In this document: positions 46,267 to 54,668 of the stretch, piece after piece | Layout: the number at the start of each line of letters is the position of its first letter | How positions within the stretch are numbered: position 1 is the stretch's first letter | Source of the DNA: Filimonas sp. | Lineage (GTDB): Bacteria; Bacteroidota; Bacteroidia; Chitinophagales; Chitinophagaceae | Assembly: GCA_017306865.1 (NCBI GenBank) | Contig: JAFKHH010000019.1 | Location: 62,001 to 126,000 of the forward strand | Direction of reading: 5' to 3' | DNA length: 64,000 nt | Notes under the pieces: model-generated | Database searches by the model: none | The model's input: only the letters and a program-made list of their open reading frames with translations | What the model was told of the DNA's origin: nothing | Translations under genes and position numbers: made by a program

Positions 46267-49200
46267 TTATAGTCCCAGGTTTACACTTAATGTTACGGTA
46301 CGCATTCTCGGCATGTTTGGCGTAACGGTATTGGCATCTGTTGTAGTGATCTCCGGATCTTGCCCGTTTAATGCGCTGTTGGCTACCAGGAACGGATTGG
46401 TTACAGAGCATGCCACATTCAGCCTGCTAATACCTTTGATCATTTGTAATTGCTTTGGTGTAAACTCATATACGAGGTTAATGATATTGCAACGCAGGTG
46501 ACTGCCATCTACTACACGCAGATCGCTATAGTTGTACATGGTGTAACGGTAAAGGGAATTACCTACGGTAGAGGTAGAAAGCGAGGCGTCGCCTATATAC
46601 AATCCCGGGCTATCATCTCTTGGGAACACACCTGGTATGTTGGTGAATAATTCATCGCCGGGTTTGCGCCAGCGGTTAGCCAATGCCTGGCTTACATTCT
46701 TATCTGCAGCCGGTGCCTGGTATTGTCCGCCAGGGCCAGCCAGCAGTAATGGGTTCAGACGCACTTTATAACCGAGCGCTGTATTGAAGTTCGCACTCAG
46801 GGTAATGTTTTTGTACCGGATAGAGGTGTTGATGCCGCCGCTATACCTTGGCAATGCGTTGCCGCTGTATGTAAGGTATTGTGTAGGGTTGCCATTCTTT
46901 AGCAAGGCGAGGTTTGAATCCACATCCAGGTAGCGGAACATGGGCCTTCCGTAATCGTGGTTTAAGCCTGCAAACTGAAATGACCAGAACCCATCTACAG
47001 GATAGCCATTTACTAATGCAGTACCATTAGTAAGTGTTTTCAGGTTAGGCTGGTATTGTGGCTTTACTACTTTGTTTGTATTAATGCTACTGTTGATGGT
47101 TAATGTCCAGGTAACTGTTTTTGTTTGTACAGGAATTACACGAAGTGAGATATCATATCCTTTATTCGTCATATCACTGCCGTTCACAATCATTTGCGTA
47201 GTGCCATACTCAATAGGTACGGTACGTTGGGAAATGAGGTCTTTTGAATATTTGCTATAATAATCAACCGTGAGCGCTATACGGTTTTTCAAAAAAGAGA
47301 GATCAAGACCTATGTTGGTTGTTTTGGTTTTTTCTTTACGCAGATCAGGATAGGGCATTGTTTTAATAGCGAGATATGGCTCACCGGTAAGCGGGTTGTA
47401 CACAGGCGTTACATATTGCGCAATCAGGTTAGGCCCTACTGTTTCTACTATATTTCCCTGGAAGCCAAAGGAGCTGCGCAGGCTCAACGTATTGATCCAT
47501 GTAAAGCGACGATCGAACCATTTTTCTGCCAACACATCCCAGCGTGCGCCTATTGCCCATACGGGATTGAATGAGGCGTTGGTGTACTGTCCAAAACGAT
47601 TGGAAGCATCATTACGGCCATTCAAGTTGATGGTATATTTTTTCGCGTATGAATACGTAAGACTGGCGAAATAAGAAAGAAAGTTTGCTACGTTGTCTGT
47701 TCTGCGATTGTAATATTTATTGGCAAAAATATCGTTCGGGTTATTGGCTCGTACAATAGAGTAATCATAATCTATTACATTACCACGGTCAGGATAGTAC
47801 CCGTAATTTTTGGTTGAAGTTCCTTTATAGCTGTTACTCCGTAGTTCCAATCCACCCATAAAGTTCAGGTTGTGCCTACCGCCTTTGCCAAGGTTTTTAT
47901 TAAAGTTGAGCATATTGCGCAGGTACGTGGCATCTCTGTTCATCTGTTCCTGCTCTATTATGCCACCACGAGCCAGTATAGAGTATTGTTCAAAAACACT
48001 ACCTCTTGGCAGCTCGCCAAAATTGGCTCCCCTGATCTTTGCAACGGTATAGGAATATTCATCAGCCCATCTTTCAGTAGAGCTGCGGTCAAAATTTTGC
48101 GCGAGCATAATTTTCCAGTTCAGCGACCGGGTAATCTGTGTTGTCAGGTCAGTCGTAAAGTTGAAGCGCTTGCTATCTACCCTGTTACCAGTATGCGCCA
48201 GTTCGTTCAGGAAATTATATTTAAGATGAGAAGTAAAATATTGCTGGTTGCCATTGCCGTAGTCTATACCAATGGTATTATCTCCTACTGCATAAAACTC
48301 ATCTGCCTTTATTTCCCTGTTGGTTGAAAGTGCATATTGCTGCGGGTTTACACCATTGTAAAAACCATTCGTTTTGAGAGAGGCCGCATCTATACCAATA
48401 TGCCATTTCATTTTATTGTTCAGCTTTATATCCGCATTCAGCATTCCCGTTAAGCGGTCCATGTCATTGCCGATAGCGCTGTTCAATGTTTTATTGTAAC
48501 CGAACGATCCATAGAAGGTCGCTTTATCCGTACCGCCGCTTACGTTTAAAGAATAGTTCTGATTGATCGCGTTGCGAAACAACACATCGAACCAGTCCGT
48601 GTTGTTCATTTCAAGACGCGTAACGCCAGCATTAAATTCCTCCTGTGAAATCATTTTATTGATATACTGGTAATACAACCCTTCATAACCTACGTTTGCC
48701 GGGCCATCAAAACCTGTAGCAGTATTGCTGCCTACAGGGGCAGGATAGTTGACACCGCTTGCAATAATGTCTTTTGACAAAGCCACGCGTTGTGAGGAGT
48801 TCATTACGTTGGTACGGTTATAGGATGGCTTCTCTGTTACACTCAGGTCTGTACGGAAGTTTACTATTGTGCGTCCCGCCTTGCCACGCTTAGTTGTAAT
48901 TACTATTACACCATTGGCAGCGCGCACGCCATAGAGTGCGGAGGCAGATGCATCTTTTAAGAATGTAATATCGTCTATATCGTCAGGGTTAAGTCCTGCA
49001 ATACCATTGCTCATAATACTAAGCCCAGCTTGCATAGAATTTTTATCCGTACTGTTCAGAATGTCATCCAGGTTTTGGTCTTTAAACGGAAACGGGTCTT
49101 CCCTTATAATACCATCTACTACCCATACCGGCTCCCTGTTACCCATTAAGGTGGATGTACCGCGTACGCGCACTTTAGGATTGGCGCCTACTGTACCATC

Positions 49201-50010
49201 TGGTATGGTAATGTTTACACCCGGTATCATGCCTTGCAAAGCCACGTCCAGTCTTGGTGTACCTGCCATGCGTACTTCTTCTCCCGTTACTTTTACTGTT
49301 GCGCCTACTGATTCCCATTTACGCAGGTTTTGAAAACCGGTTGTTACCGCTACTTCTTCCAGCTTTGCATTTAGTTTAAGTACAATGCTCAGTGTCTTTT
49401 TATTGTTAACCAGTACTGGTTGTAATTCATATCCTACATACGATACAAGCAACACGGCATCTACCGCTACATCTTTCAGCGCAAACTCTCCTTTACTATT
49501 GGCTGTAGTACCTTTCAGCAGGCCTTTAATGCGTATGTATGCGCCCGGTAGCGGATCTCCATCTTCATTTGTTACGCGTCCCGTTATATCCAATATTAAA
49601 GGCGCTGCGGCCTGCATTTCATCAAGAGCCGGGGGAGCGTTTGCAGGTTTATTTTCTGCTTTGGTAATAACTATAATATCGTTCTTGATCTGGTAGGTAA
49701 GCCCTTTGCCTTGCAGGCAGGCTTTCAACACATCTGTAAGCGATGCGCTCTTTACATCCAGCGACACGGCATCTGTTTTCTGTATCAGGTTGTCCTGGTA
49801 AATAAAGTTGTAGCCCGTTTGTTTTTTAATCTGTTGAAACACTTGTCCCAACGACAGGTTTTTACCAGAAATACTCACTTTTTGTGAGAAGGTTTTTGCG
49901 CTTACCTGTAGCGCAGCGGCCAGAAGCAATACAGCAGTCAGTCTCATAATCAATAGCAGTTTGGAAAGCAAAAGCCGGGGCACGGCTTTGCCAGGTACGA
50001 GTAAATTCAT
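46267..50010 (-). CDS. SusC/RagA-type TonB receptor with STN domain
   Basis: A 1247-residue outer-membrane receptor. After the signal region, 39-120 is an STN (secretin/TonB short N-terminus) domain (KVSISGKNLSLGQVFQQIKK, then QTGYNFIYQD), which signals to FecR proteins. A carboxypeptidase-regulatory domain (ITGRVTNEDGDPLPGAYIRI), plug (DVALQGMIPGVNITIPDGTV, RGTSTLMGNREPVWVVDGII) and SusC signature (ITFLKDASASALYGVRAANG VIVITTKRGK) follow, then the barrel. The STN domain and the upstream sigma/FecR genes imply trans-envelope regulation. A 194-bp gap with a GC-rich hairpin precedes it. Confidence 0.94.
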   Translation of the reverse strand: MNLLVPGKAVPRLLLSKLLLIMRLTAVLLLAAALQVSAKTFSQKVSISGKNLSLGQVFQQIKKQTGYNFIYQDNLIQKTDAVSLDVKSASLTDVLKACLQGKGLTYQIKNDIIVITKAENKPANAPPALDEMQAAAPLILDITGRVTNEDGDPLPGAYIRIKGLLKGTTANSKGEFALKDVAVDAVLLVSYVGYELQPVLVNNKKTLSIVLKLNAKLEEVAVTTGFQNLRKWESVGATVKVTGEEVRMAGTPRLDVALQGMIPGVNITIPDGTVGANPKVRVRGTSTLMGNREPVWVVDGIIREDPFPFKDQNLDDILNSTDKNSMQAGLSIMSNGIAGLNPDDIDDITFLKDASASALYGVRAANGVIVITTKRGKAGRTIVNFRTDLSVTEKPSYNRTNVMNSSQRVALSKDIIASGVNYPAPVGSNTATGFDGPANVGYEGLYYQYINKMISQEEFNAGVTRLEMNNTDWFDVLFRNAINQNYSLNVSGGTDKATFYGSFGYNKTLNSAIGNDMDRLTGMLNADIKLNNKMKWHIGIDAASLKTNGFYNGVNPQQYALSTNREIKADEFYAVGDNTIGIDYGNGNQQYFTSHLKYNFLNELAHTGNRVDSKRFNFTTDLTTQITRSLNWKIMLAQNFDRSSTERWADEYSYTVAKIRGANFGELPRGSVFEQYSILARGGIIEQEQMNRDATYLRNMLNFNKNLGKGGRHNLNFMGGLELRSNSYKGTSTKNYGYYPDRGNVIDYDYSIVRANNPNDIFANKYYNRRTDNVANFLSYFASLTYSYAKKYTINLNGRNDASNRFGQYTNASFNPVWAIGARWDVLAEKWFDRRFTWINTLSLRSSFGFQGNIVETVGPNLIAQYVTPVYNPLTGEPYLAIKTMPYPDLRKEKTKTTNIGLDLSFLKNRIALTVDYYSKYSKDLISQRTVPIEYGTTQMIVNGSDMTNKGYDISLRVIPVQTKTVTWTLTINSSINTNKVVKPQYQPNLKTLTNGTALVNGYPVDGFWSFQFAGLNHDYGRPMFRYLDVDSNLALLKNGNPTQYLTYSGNALPRYSGGINTSIRYKNITLSANFNTALGYKVRLNPLLLAGPGGQYQAPAADKNVSQALANRWRKPGDELFTNIPGVFPRDDSPGLYIGDASLSTSTVGNSLYRYTMYNYSDLRVVDGSHLRCNIINLVYEFTPKQLQMIKGISRLNVACSVTNPFLVANSALNGQDPEITTTDANTVTPNMPRMRTVTLSVNLGL

Positions 50011-50113
50011 ACTTTACATCAGTTTTGGGTGAACAGTAAATCAATGTTGCATACATGAGGTTGCATGAACCCAGAACTTGCCGGAAAGGAAGGCCAATTC
50101 CCTCCCGGCTGCT

Positions 50114-50134
50114 CCCGGGCTGTTAAAGCCCGGG
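50114..50134 (+). terminator. GC-rich hairpin in the FecR-SusC gap
   Basis: CCCGGGCT (50114-50121) pairs with AGCCCGGG (50127-50134); the plus strand continues ATTCTTTTTGG, giving a terminator look on that strand. The genes on both sides run on the minus strand, where no T-run follows, so it may instead be a leader or mRNA-processing hairpin between FecR and SusC. Confidence 0.5.
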
Positions 50135-50204
50135 ATTCTTTTTGGGATGCAGCCGAAAAGTTTATGTTTTCATATACGGTTTTTAAAGATCAATCGTGTT
50201 ATTA

Positions 50205-51374
50205 TTATTCATGCGCACCAGCCCTTACAATTATTTTCTTTCCTTCTATCTTAAAGTTTACCTGTTTGGTAAGCGCTAATGCATCCAGTAATTGTGCTGC
50301 GTTTTCTTTCCGGTGCACTGTTCCCGAAAGGCCTACATCCGGCACGGTTCCTTCATACACTACTTCTACGTCATACCATCTTGCCAGTTGCCGCATGATG
50401 GCATGGATACCTGCATTTTTAAATACAAAATCACCTTCTTTCCATGCCAGTACTTCATCCATATCCGGTGATGTTACGCCAGGCAGTTTAGTTGCATCAG
50501 CTACTGTTGCCTGCTGCCCCGGGCGTATAATAATGTTTCCCGCTTTGTTGCTTACCTGTACAGAACCATGCACCAGTGTTGTTTTCACAGAGGCTTCGTC
50601 ATCATACGCATTTACGTTAAAGCCTGTGCCAAGTACACGCACGTTGGCTTTAGCTGTTTTTACAAAAAATGGTTTTGATTTATCTGGTGTTATTTCAAAA
50701 TAAGCTTCACCTGTTAGCTCTACTTCGCGGGTTGTACTATTGAATGCAGTAGGGTAACGCAGTGAAGATGCCGCATTTAACCATACATGCGATTTGTCCG
50801 GCAGCTCTACCTGGAACTGGCCGCCTCTTGGCGTGGTTAGTGTATTATAGACTACTGCATGCGTACCTGCTCCATTCAATGATTCATAATATACTTTACC
50901 ATTTGCCACACGTACCGCGCCTTCTCCTTCCTGGCCAATGTTTCCCTGCAATGCACTATCCAGGGTTACACGTTGCCCATCTGCCAGCGTCAATATTGCT
51001 TTATTACTTCCCGGCTCCAGCAGCGCTACCTGTGGTACATCCGCTATGTTCTTTTCCTGTAACTGCCACCATATGCCACCTGCTATGCAGGCACATATAA
51101 CAGCCGCAGCGGCAACACGCCACCATTTCACCATTCGCCTTACCGGTGCGGCCTGCTGACTATTTAAAATAGATGCAAGCATGGTAGCAGAGGTTTCATC
51201 CGGTAAATGATGCGACTCAGGTTGCGATTCATAATAACCGTCTACTAGCTGCTCCCACACAGCCATATTTTCTCCTTTGTCTAACATTACGAGCAGCTCC
51301 GTTTTTTCCGGCTCGCTCAGTTCGTTGCGGATATATCTTTCAAATAAGGATTCCAGGTGTTGTTCGTTCGTCAT
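50205..51374 (-). CDS. FecR-family anti-sigma factor
   Basis: A 389-residue single-pass inner-membrane protein. The first ~80 residues are cytoplasmic and would bind the sigma factor. One membrane segment is near 86-104 (WRVAAAAVICACIAGGIWWQ). The periplasmic FecR domain has LPDKSHVWLNAASSLRYPTA, REVELTGEAYFEITPDKSKP and VLGTGFNVNAYDDE, and a C-terminal DUF4974 region (LARWYDVEVVYEGTVPDVGL). It lies between the ECF sigma gene (86-bp gap) and the STN-bearing SusC, so it relays receptor occupancy to the sigma factor. Confidence 0.93.
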   Translation of the reverse strand: MTNEQHLESLFERYIRNELSEPEKTELLVMLDKGENMAVWEQLVDGYYESQPESHHLPDETSATMLASILNSQQAAPVRRMVKWWRVAAAAVICACIAGGIWWQLQEKNIADVPQVALLEPGSNKAILTLADGQRVTLDSALQGNIGQEGEGAVRVANGKVYYESLNGAGTHAVVYNTLTTPRGGQFQVELPDKSHVWLNAASSLRYPTAFNSTTREVELTGEAYFEITPDKSKPFFVKTAKANVRVLGTGFNVNAYDDEASVKTTLVHGSVQVSNKAGNIIIRPGQQATVADATKLPGVTSPDMDEVLAWKEGDFVFKNAGIHAIMRQLARWYDVEVVYEGTVPDVGLSGTVHRKENAAQLLDALALTKQVNFKIEGKKIIVRAGAHE

Positions 51375-51460
51375 AAAGTGCGTATTCCGTACTTATAAAA
51401 GCGTTCTTTTACTTTAGACGCACGACAAATGAATAAGGGGGGATGGAAGAGAAAAAAATT

Positions 51461-52051
51461 TTAATTAAATAATATGGCTGCGGCCAGCAATAGCGGAATG
51501 TTGTTCTCAACAAAGGTGCGGATAGCGCGGAGCGCTTTTTTTATATACTCCCGTACGGTTTCTATAGAGAGGCCCATTTTAGCTGCAATGGCTTCATAAC
51601 TAAGCCCTTCTTCCCTGCTTAGCAGATATGCAATGCGCTGCTGGCGGGGTAATTGATCAATGAATTTTTTAAGCAGCCGTTCATATTCACGGTATGCGAC
51701 TATATGATCTACCGTGTTTTCCTGCAATTGTGATGGCTGTAGTTGTGTGGCAGTAAGCACCAGTTGTTCTTTGGCCATGCGCCTGAGGTAACTGATCACT
51801 TCATTGCGGGCGATGGTGCGCAAGTAGGCATTAAAATAATTAACGTGCGTTAGTTCTGTTCGCTTTACCCAGACCTTTAGAAAAGTTTCTTGTGTTATTT
51901 CTTCTGCTATTAATTCAGAACGTGTCATATACATACATAGGGCATATACTTTATCCTTGTACTGTTGGAATAAAGTACCGAATGCGGAAGCATTGCCACT
52001 GGCAATTTGTTCCAGCAGTATTTTCTCATTGTAAGAAGGGGTTTCTGACAT
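51461..52051 (-). CDS. ECF RNA polymerase sigma-70 factor
   Basis: A 196-residue ECF sigma factor. Region 2 is AFGTLFQQYKDKVYALCMYM through EITQETFLKVWVKRTEL. Region 4 is LPRQQRIAYLLSREEGLSYE followed by AIAAKMGLSIETVREYIKKA. The tail FVENNIPLLLAAAILFN is hydrophobic, which is common in Bacteroidota ECF factors of SusC/D loci. It is the first gene of the 52051-38708 locus and should activate the SusC operon when released by FecR. Confidence 0.93.
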   Translation of the reverse strand: MSETPSYNEKILLEQIASGNASAFGTLFQQYKDKVYALCMYMTRSELIAEEITQETFLKVWVKRTELTHVNYFNAYLRTIARNEVISYLRRMAKEQLVLTATQLQPSQLQENTVDHIVAYREYERLLKKFIDQLPRQQRIAYLLSREEGLSYEAIAAKMGLSIETVREYIKKALRAIRTFVENNIPLLLAAAILFN

Positions 52052-52247
52052 TATCGTTCTTACGATCGCTTTAATACACGCAGTTCATTGGGCCGGACCG
52101 GCGCTTAAAATTAGGTGTATTTTAGTTTATGTCAGCATTTAAAACGCAGGAGGATGAGGGGACGTGCGTTACTATGCAATCATTTCAGGTAGAGCAGTCG
52201 GGTGTTATTCATTGCCATTGTTGCCCGATTAGATGAAGTGGATTATC

Positions 52248-52483
52248 CAATTGTAAGCCTTCATTTGTCTACCGACGGTGTTACTTTTTGTCTTGATACA
52301 AAAAGTAACCAAAAGAATCAAGGCTCCAGAAAAGCAGGCTAAAAATTGACCTGCCCGCCGAAATCCATTGAACTCGCCGCTGACAGCGTGAGTAGGTAAG
52401 TTGCGCCTGGCTCAAACAGCAATGGATTTTTCCGGCGTTCATGCCAATTTTCTTAACGCAGCTTTTCTGAGGCCGCACGTTTC
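52248..52483. repeat. 236-bp structured intergenic element, copy 1
   Basis: Nearly identical to 62814-63049. It starts with a perfect 12-bp hairpin, GTTACTTTTTGT (52280-52291) and ACAAAAAGTAAC (52298-52309). Next come nested inverted repeats: CCAGAAAAGCAGG with CCTCAGAAAAGC on the other strand (about 52326 and 52462), and CCGAAATCCATTG with CAATGGATTTTTCCGG (about 52358 and 52420). Differences between copies lie mainly in the central loop, which suggests selection for folding. The 65-70-codon minus frames inside are by-products of the repeat, not genes. Confidence 0.85.
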
Positions 52484-52713
52484 CCGGAAGCAAGTATCAT
52501 TGAATAGGAACTTCATTATAGCGGCTTGCACTAAAGTTTTTTTATAACCCTCCCCTGGCGACACAGGAGAGGGAGATGATCACAGGGCTTGGATCCCTTG
52601 CATAACATTTAAAACGCCAGATGTCTGTTGCATACCTACGGCATGCAATAATCTTTTTGTTTGCTTTGCTACCGATATCTGATCCCTACGGGATCATAGA
52701 CCGATCTTCGCTA

Positions 52714-52837
52714 GCGCAGGCCTCCCGGCCTGTGCTGTATTGTTACTAAACCATACCTATATAAAAGTTTTACAAAAAATAAGCGTAACGATACCCCAAT
52801 ATTAGTAACCTGTAGACACAGGCCGGGAGGCCTGCGC
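52714..52837. repeat. 21-bp perfect inverted repeat with 82-bp spacer
   Basis: The arm GCGCAGGCCTCCCGGCCTGT (52714-52733, plus one further base) is repeated as its exact reverse complement at 52817-52837, and GTTACTAA (52742-52749) pairs with TTAGTAAC (52802-52809). The unit can fold as a cruciform and looks like a miniature mobile or REP-like element. Confidence 0.7.
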
Positions 52838-52863
52838 CAGTAGAGGCACGCGTCGTTTAATAG

Positions 52864-52887
52864 CTGGTTCGTGAGGACACGAACCAG
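52864..52887. repeat. 10-bp perfect hairpin
   Basis: CTGGTTCGTG (52864-52873) and CACGAACCAG (52878-52887) flank AGGA. There is no T-run, so it is more likely part of the repeat cluster than a terminator. Confidence 0.5.
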
Positions 52888-52941
52888 GGCGAAGAAATTT
52901 TATAAAAATCTTTATATATAAAACGTAAATCACGTAGGACA

Positions 52942-53061
52942 ATGTCATTAAGTTAACCACAAGGCTCACAATGGTAACACAAAGGGCACAAGGGCTTCCC
53001 TTTGTGCTCCTTGTGAAATAGCTTTGCGCTCTTTGTGGTTAGCTTCTTAACCTAATAACAT
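52942..53061. repeat. Inverted-repeat element, copy 2
   Basis: Same element as 18377-18504: ATGTCATTAAGTTAACCACA at the left, TTTGTGGTTAGCTTCTTAAC at the right, with a central GGGCACAAGGGCTTCC turn. It ends 4 bp before the SusD stop codon and may act as the transcription end for the SusC/SusD pair on the minus strand. Confidence 0.8.
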
Positions 53062-53065
53062 AGCC

Positions 53066-54649
53066 TCAATAACCAGGGTTCTGTCCGCCTAATGATGGGT
53101 TGCGCTGGATCTCTGTTGGCGGAAGAGGCAGTAACAGATCTTTATTAGCGTATGTCTGCCCTCTGCCGTTGCTATGTCCTACCAATGCAGAAAAAGTAAC
53201 CTGGTGTAATGCGTCTGCATCGGGATACAGGCGCGTGCGCAACATGTCGAACCAGAAATGCCCTTCCATTGCTAACTCGCGAAAACGCTCTGCTAATACC
53301 TGGTTACGGCGTGCTGTTTGCCCTGTTGCCACAGGCGGAACAATTACATACGCTCTCGCAAGAATAGGTTGCAGGTAAGGCGTGGGATCCTGCCCCAGCT
53401 CATTAGCAGCTTCTGCTGCTACCAGGTACACATCCGCCAGCCTGTAGACAGTAGTGTATTTGGAAGAGGCTGCAGTGCTGAAAATAGCAGTACTGTCAAA
53501 CCACCTGTAAGGCATATAATATGGAAAGCGAATAGTCGCTGCAGTACCTGTTGTAGTGGTATAATCAAAAGAAGTACTGAACAATTGTTTTTCATGCCTG
53601 CGTATATCATTCACACTATCATACAGGTTTAGTAGCGTAGGTGTAGGCGTCCACGCCTGTGTAAGTAGTGTGTACTTTACCGTAAGCTTAGAATCCGGTA
53701 CTGCCTGCGGAAAAACATTGGGCAATGAATATTGAGGCAAGGCAGATGCCCTTATAGATGCATCTGCTTCTATGAAGTACGGGTATTCGCTACCCTTATC
53801 ATTCGCCGTATTGCGCAGTTTATCAAAAGCAGTTGAGCCGCTGTTGTTGAACAAAGCATAGCCGCCGCTGCTGGCCAATATTTCTTTGGCAAGATCAAAT
53901 GCTTTTTGGTAATAGGTTGCACCACCAGCCAGCGGATAGCCAGCCATAGTCAGGTACACTTCACTCAGCACAGCGCCTACAGTACCCTTTGATATTTGGT
54001 TGCCGTTGCTGCCCATTGGTTTGTCTGCAAGCCCACCATTTGTGTACGCATCTGTAAGATCACTCACAATAGCTTTGTACACGGAGTCAATACCAGTTCT
54101 GCTGCTATATACATCTGCAACGGAAGTATAAGGTTTTAGTATCAGTGGAACAGGACCAAACAGGCGAACGAGGTAATAATAATCTATTGCGCGGTAAAAC
54201 TTTGCAGTAGCTAAGAGTGGCGCTACAGTAGCAGGGTCTAAATTTTTGTTGCCTGCTATTTTTGCAATCACCGTATTGGCACTGGCAATGTTGCTATAAA
54301 AAGAAGACCAGATACCGCCTACTACGTTGCCTGCATTTTCCGGTGTCTGCCCAAGCGCTGCAAAGGCGCGTATGCCTGCATTCTGAGCGACTACATTGTT
54401 TGCAAGGCCAGACATATTATCCAGCATAAAAGCCCTGTTGCCATCATACAGGCCGCCGATAGCATAGAAGTTACCCGGCCCGGTTCCTGTGCCATACAAA
54501 TAATTCACAGCAGTCTGTACCTGCTCTATCGTCTGGTAGTACGCATCTGCCGGCTGACTGCTTTTCGGCGTTTCTTCCAGGAATTTTTTACAGGATAAAA
54601 AGTGTATTGTTATCGCAAGTGTCGTTAAGACATGAAATATTTTTTTCAT
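53066..54649 (-). CDS. SusD/RagB-family surface lipoprotein
   Basis: A 527-residue lipoprotein (MKKIFHVLTTLAITIHFLSC, then KKFLEETPKSSQ). It shows SusD features: FYRAIDYYYLVRLFGPVPLI, LSEVYLTMAGYPLAGG and the C-terminal LAERFRELAMEGHFWFDMLR followed by LPLPPTEIQRNPSL. It is the partner of the SusC gene 19 bp upstream. Given the GH38 mannosidase and mannose-6-phosphate isomerase nearby, a mannose-containing oligosaccharide is the likely ligand (inference). Confidence 0.93.
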   Translation of the reverse strand: MKKIFHVLTTLAITIHFLSCKKFLEETPKSSQPADAYYQTIEQVQTAVNYLYGTGTGPGNFYAIGGLYDGNRAFMLDNMSGLANNVVAQNAGIRAFAALGQTPENAGNVVGGIWSSFYSNIASANTVIAKIAGNKNLDPATVAPLLATAKFYRAIDYYYLVRLFGPVPLILKPYTSVADVYSSRTGIDSVYKAIVSDLTDAYTNGGLADKPMGSNGNQISKGTVGAVLSEVYLTMAGYPLAGGATYYQKAFDLAKEILASSGGYALFNNSGSTAFDKLRNTANDKGSEYPYFIEADASIRASALPQYSLPNVFPQAVPDSKLTVKYTLLTQAWTPTPTLLNLYDSVNDIRRHEKQLFSTSFDYTTTTGTAATIRFPYYMPYRWFDSTAIFSTAASSKYTTVYRLADVYLVAAEAANELGQDPTPYLQPILARAYVIVPPVATGQTARRNQVLAERFRELAMEGHFWFDMLRTRLYPDADALHQVTFSALVGHSNGRGQTYANKDLLLPLPPTEIQRNPSLGGQNPGY

Positions 54650-54668
54650 CGTACATACTTTTTAAAGA

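Noticed and set aside
52281..52493. 70-codon minus frame, with a near-identical 65-codon frame at 62847-63044
   Set aside because: Similarity between them is explained by the 236-bp repeat element, which is built from palindromes; a Cys-rich reading does not by itself show a gene.
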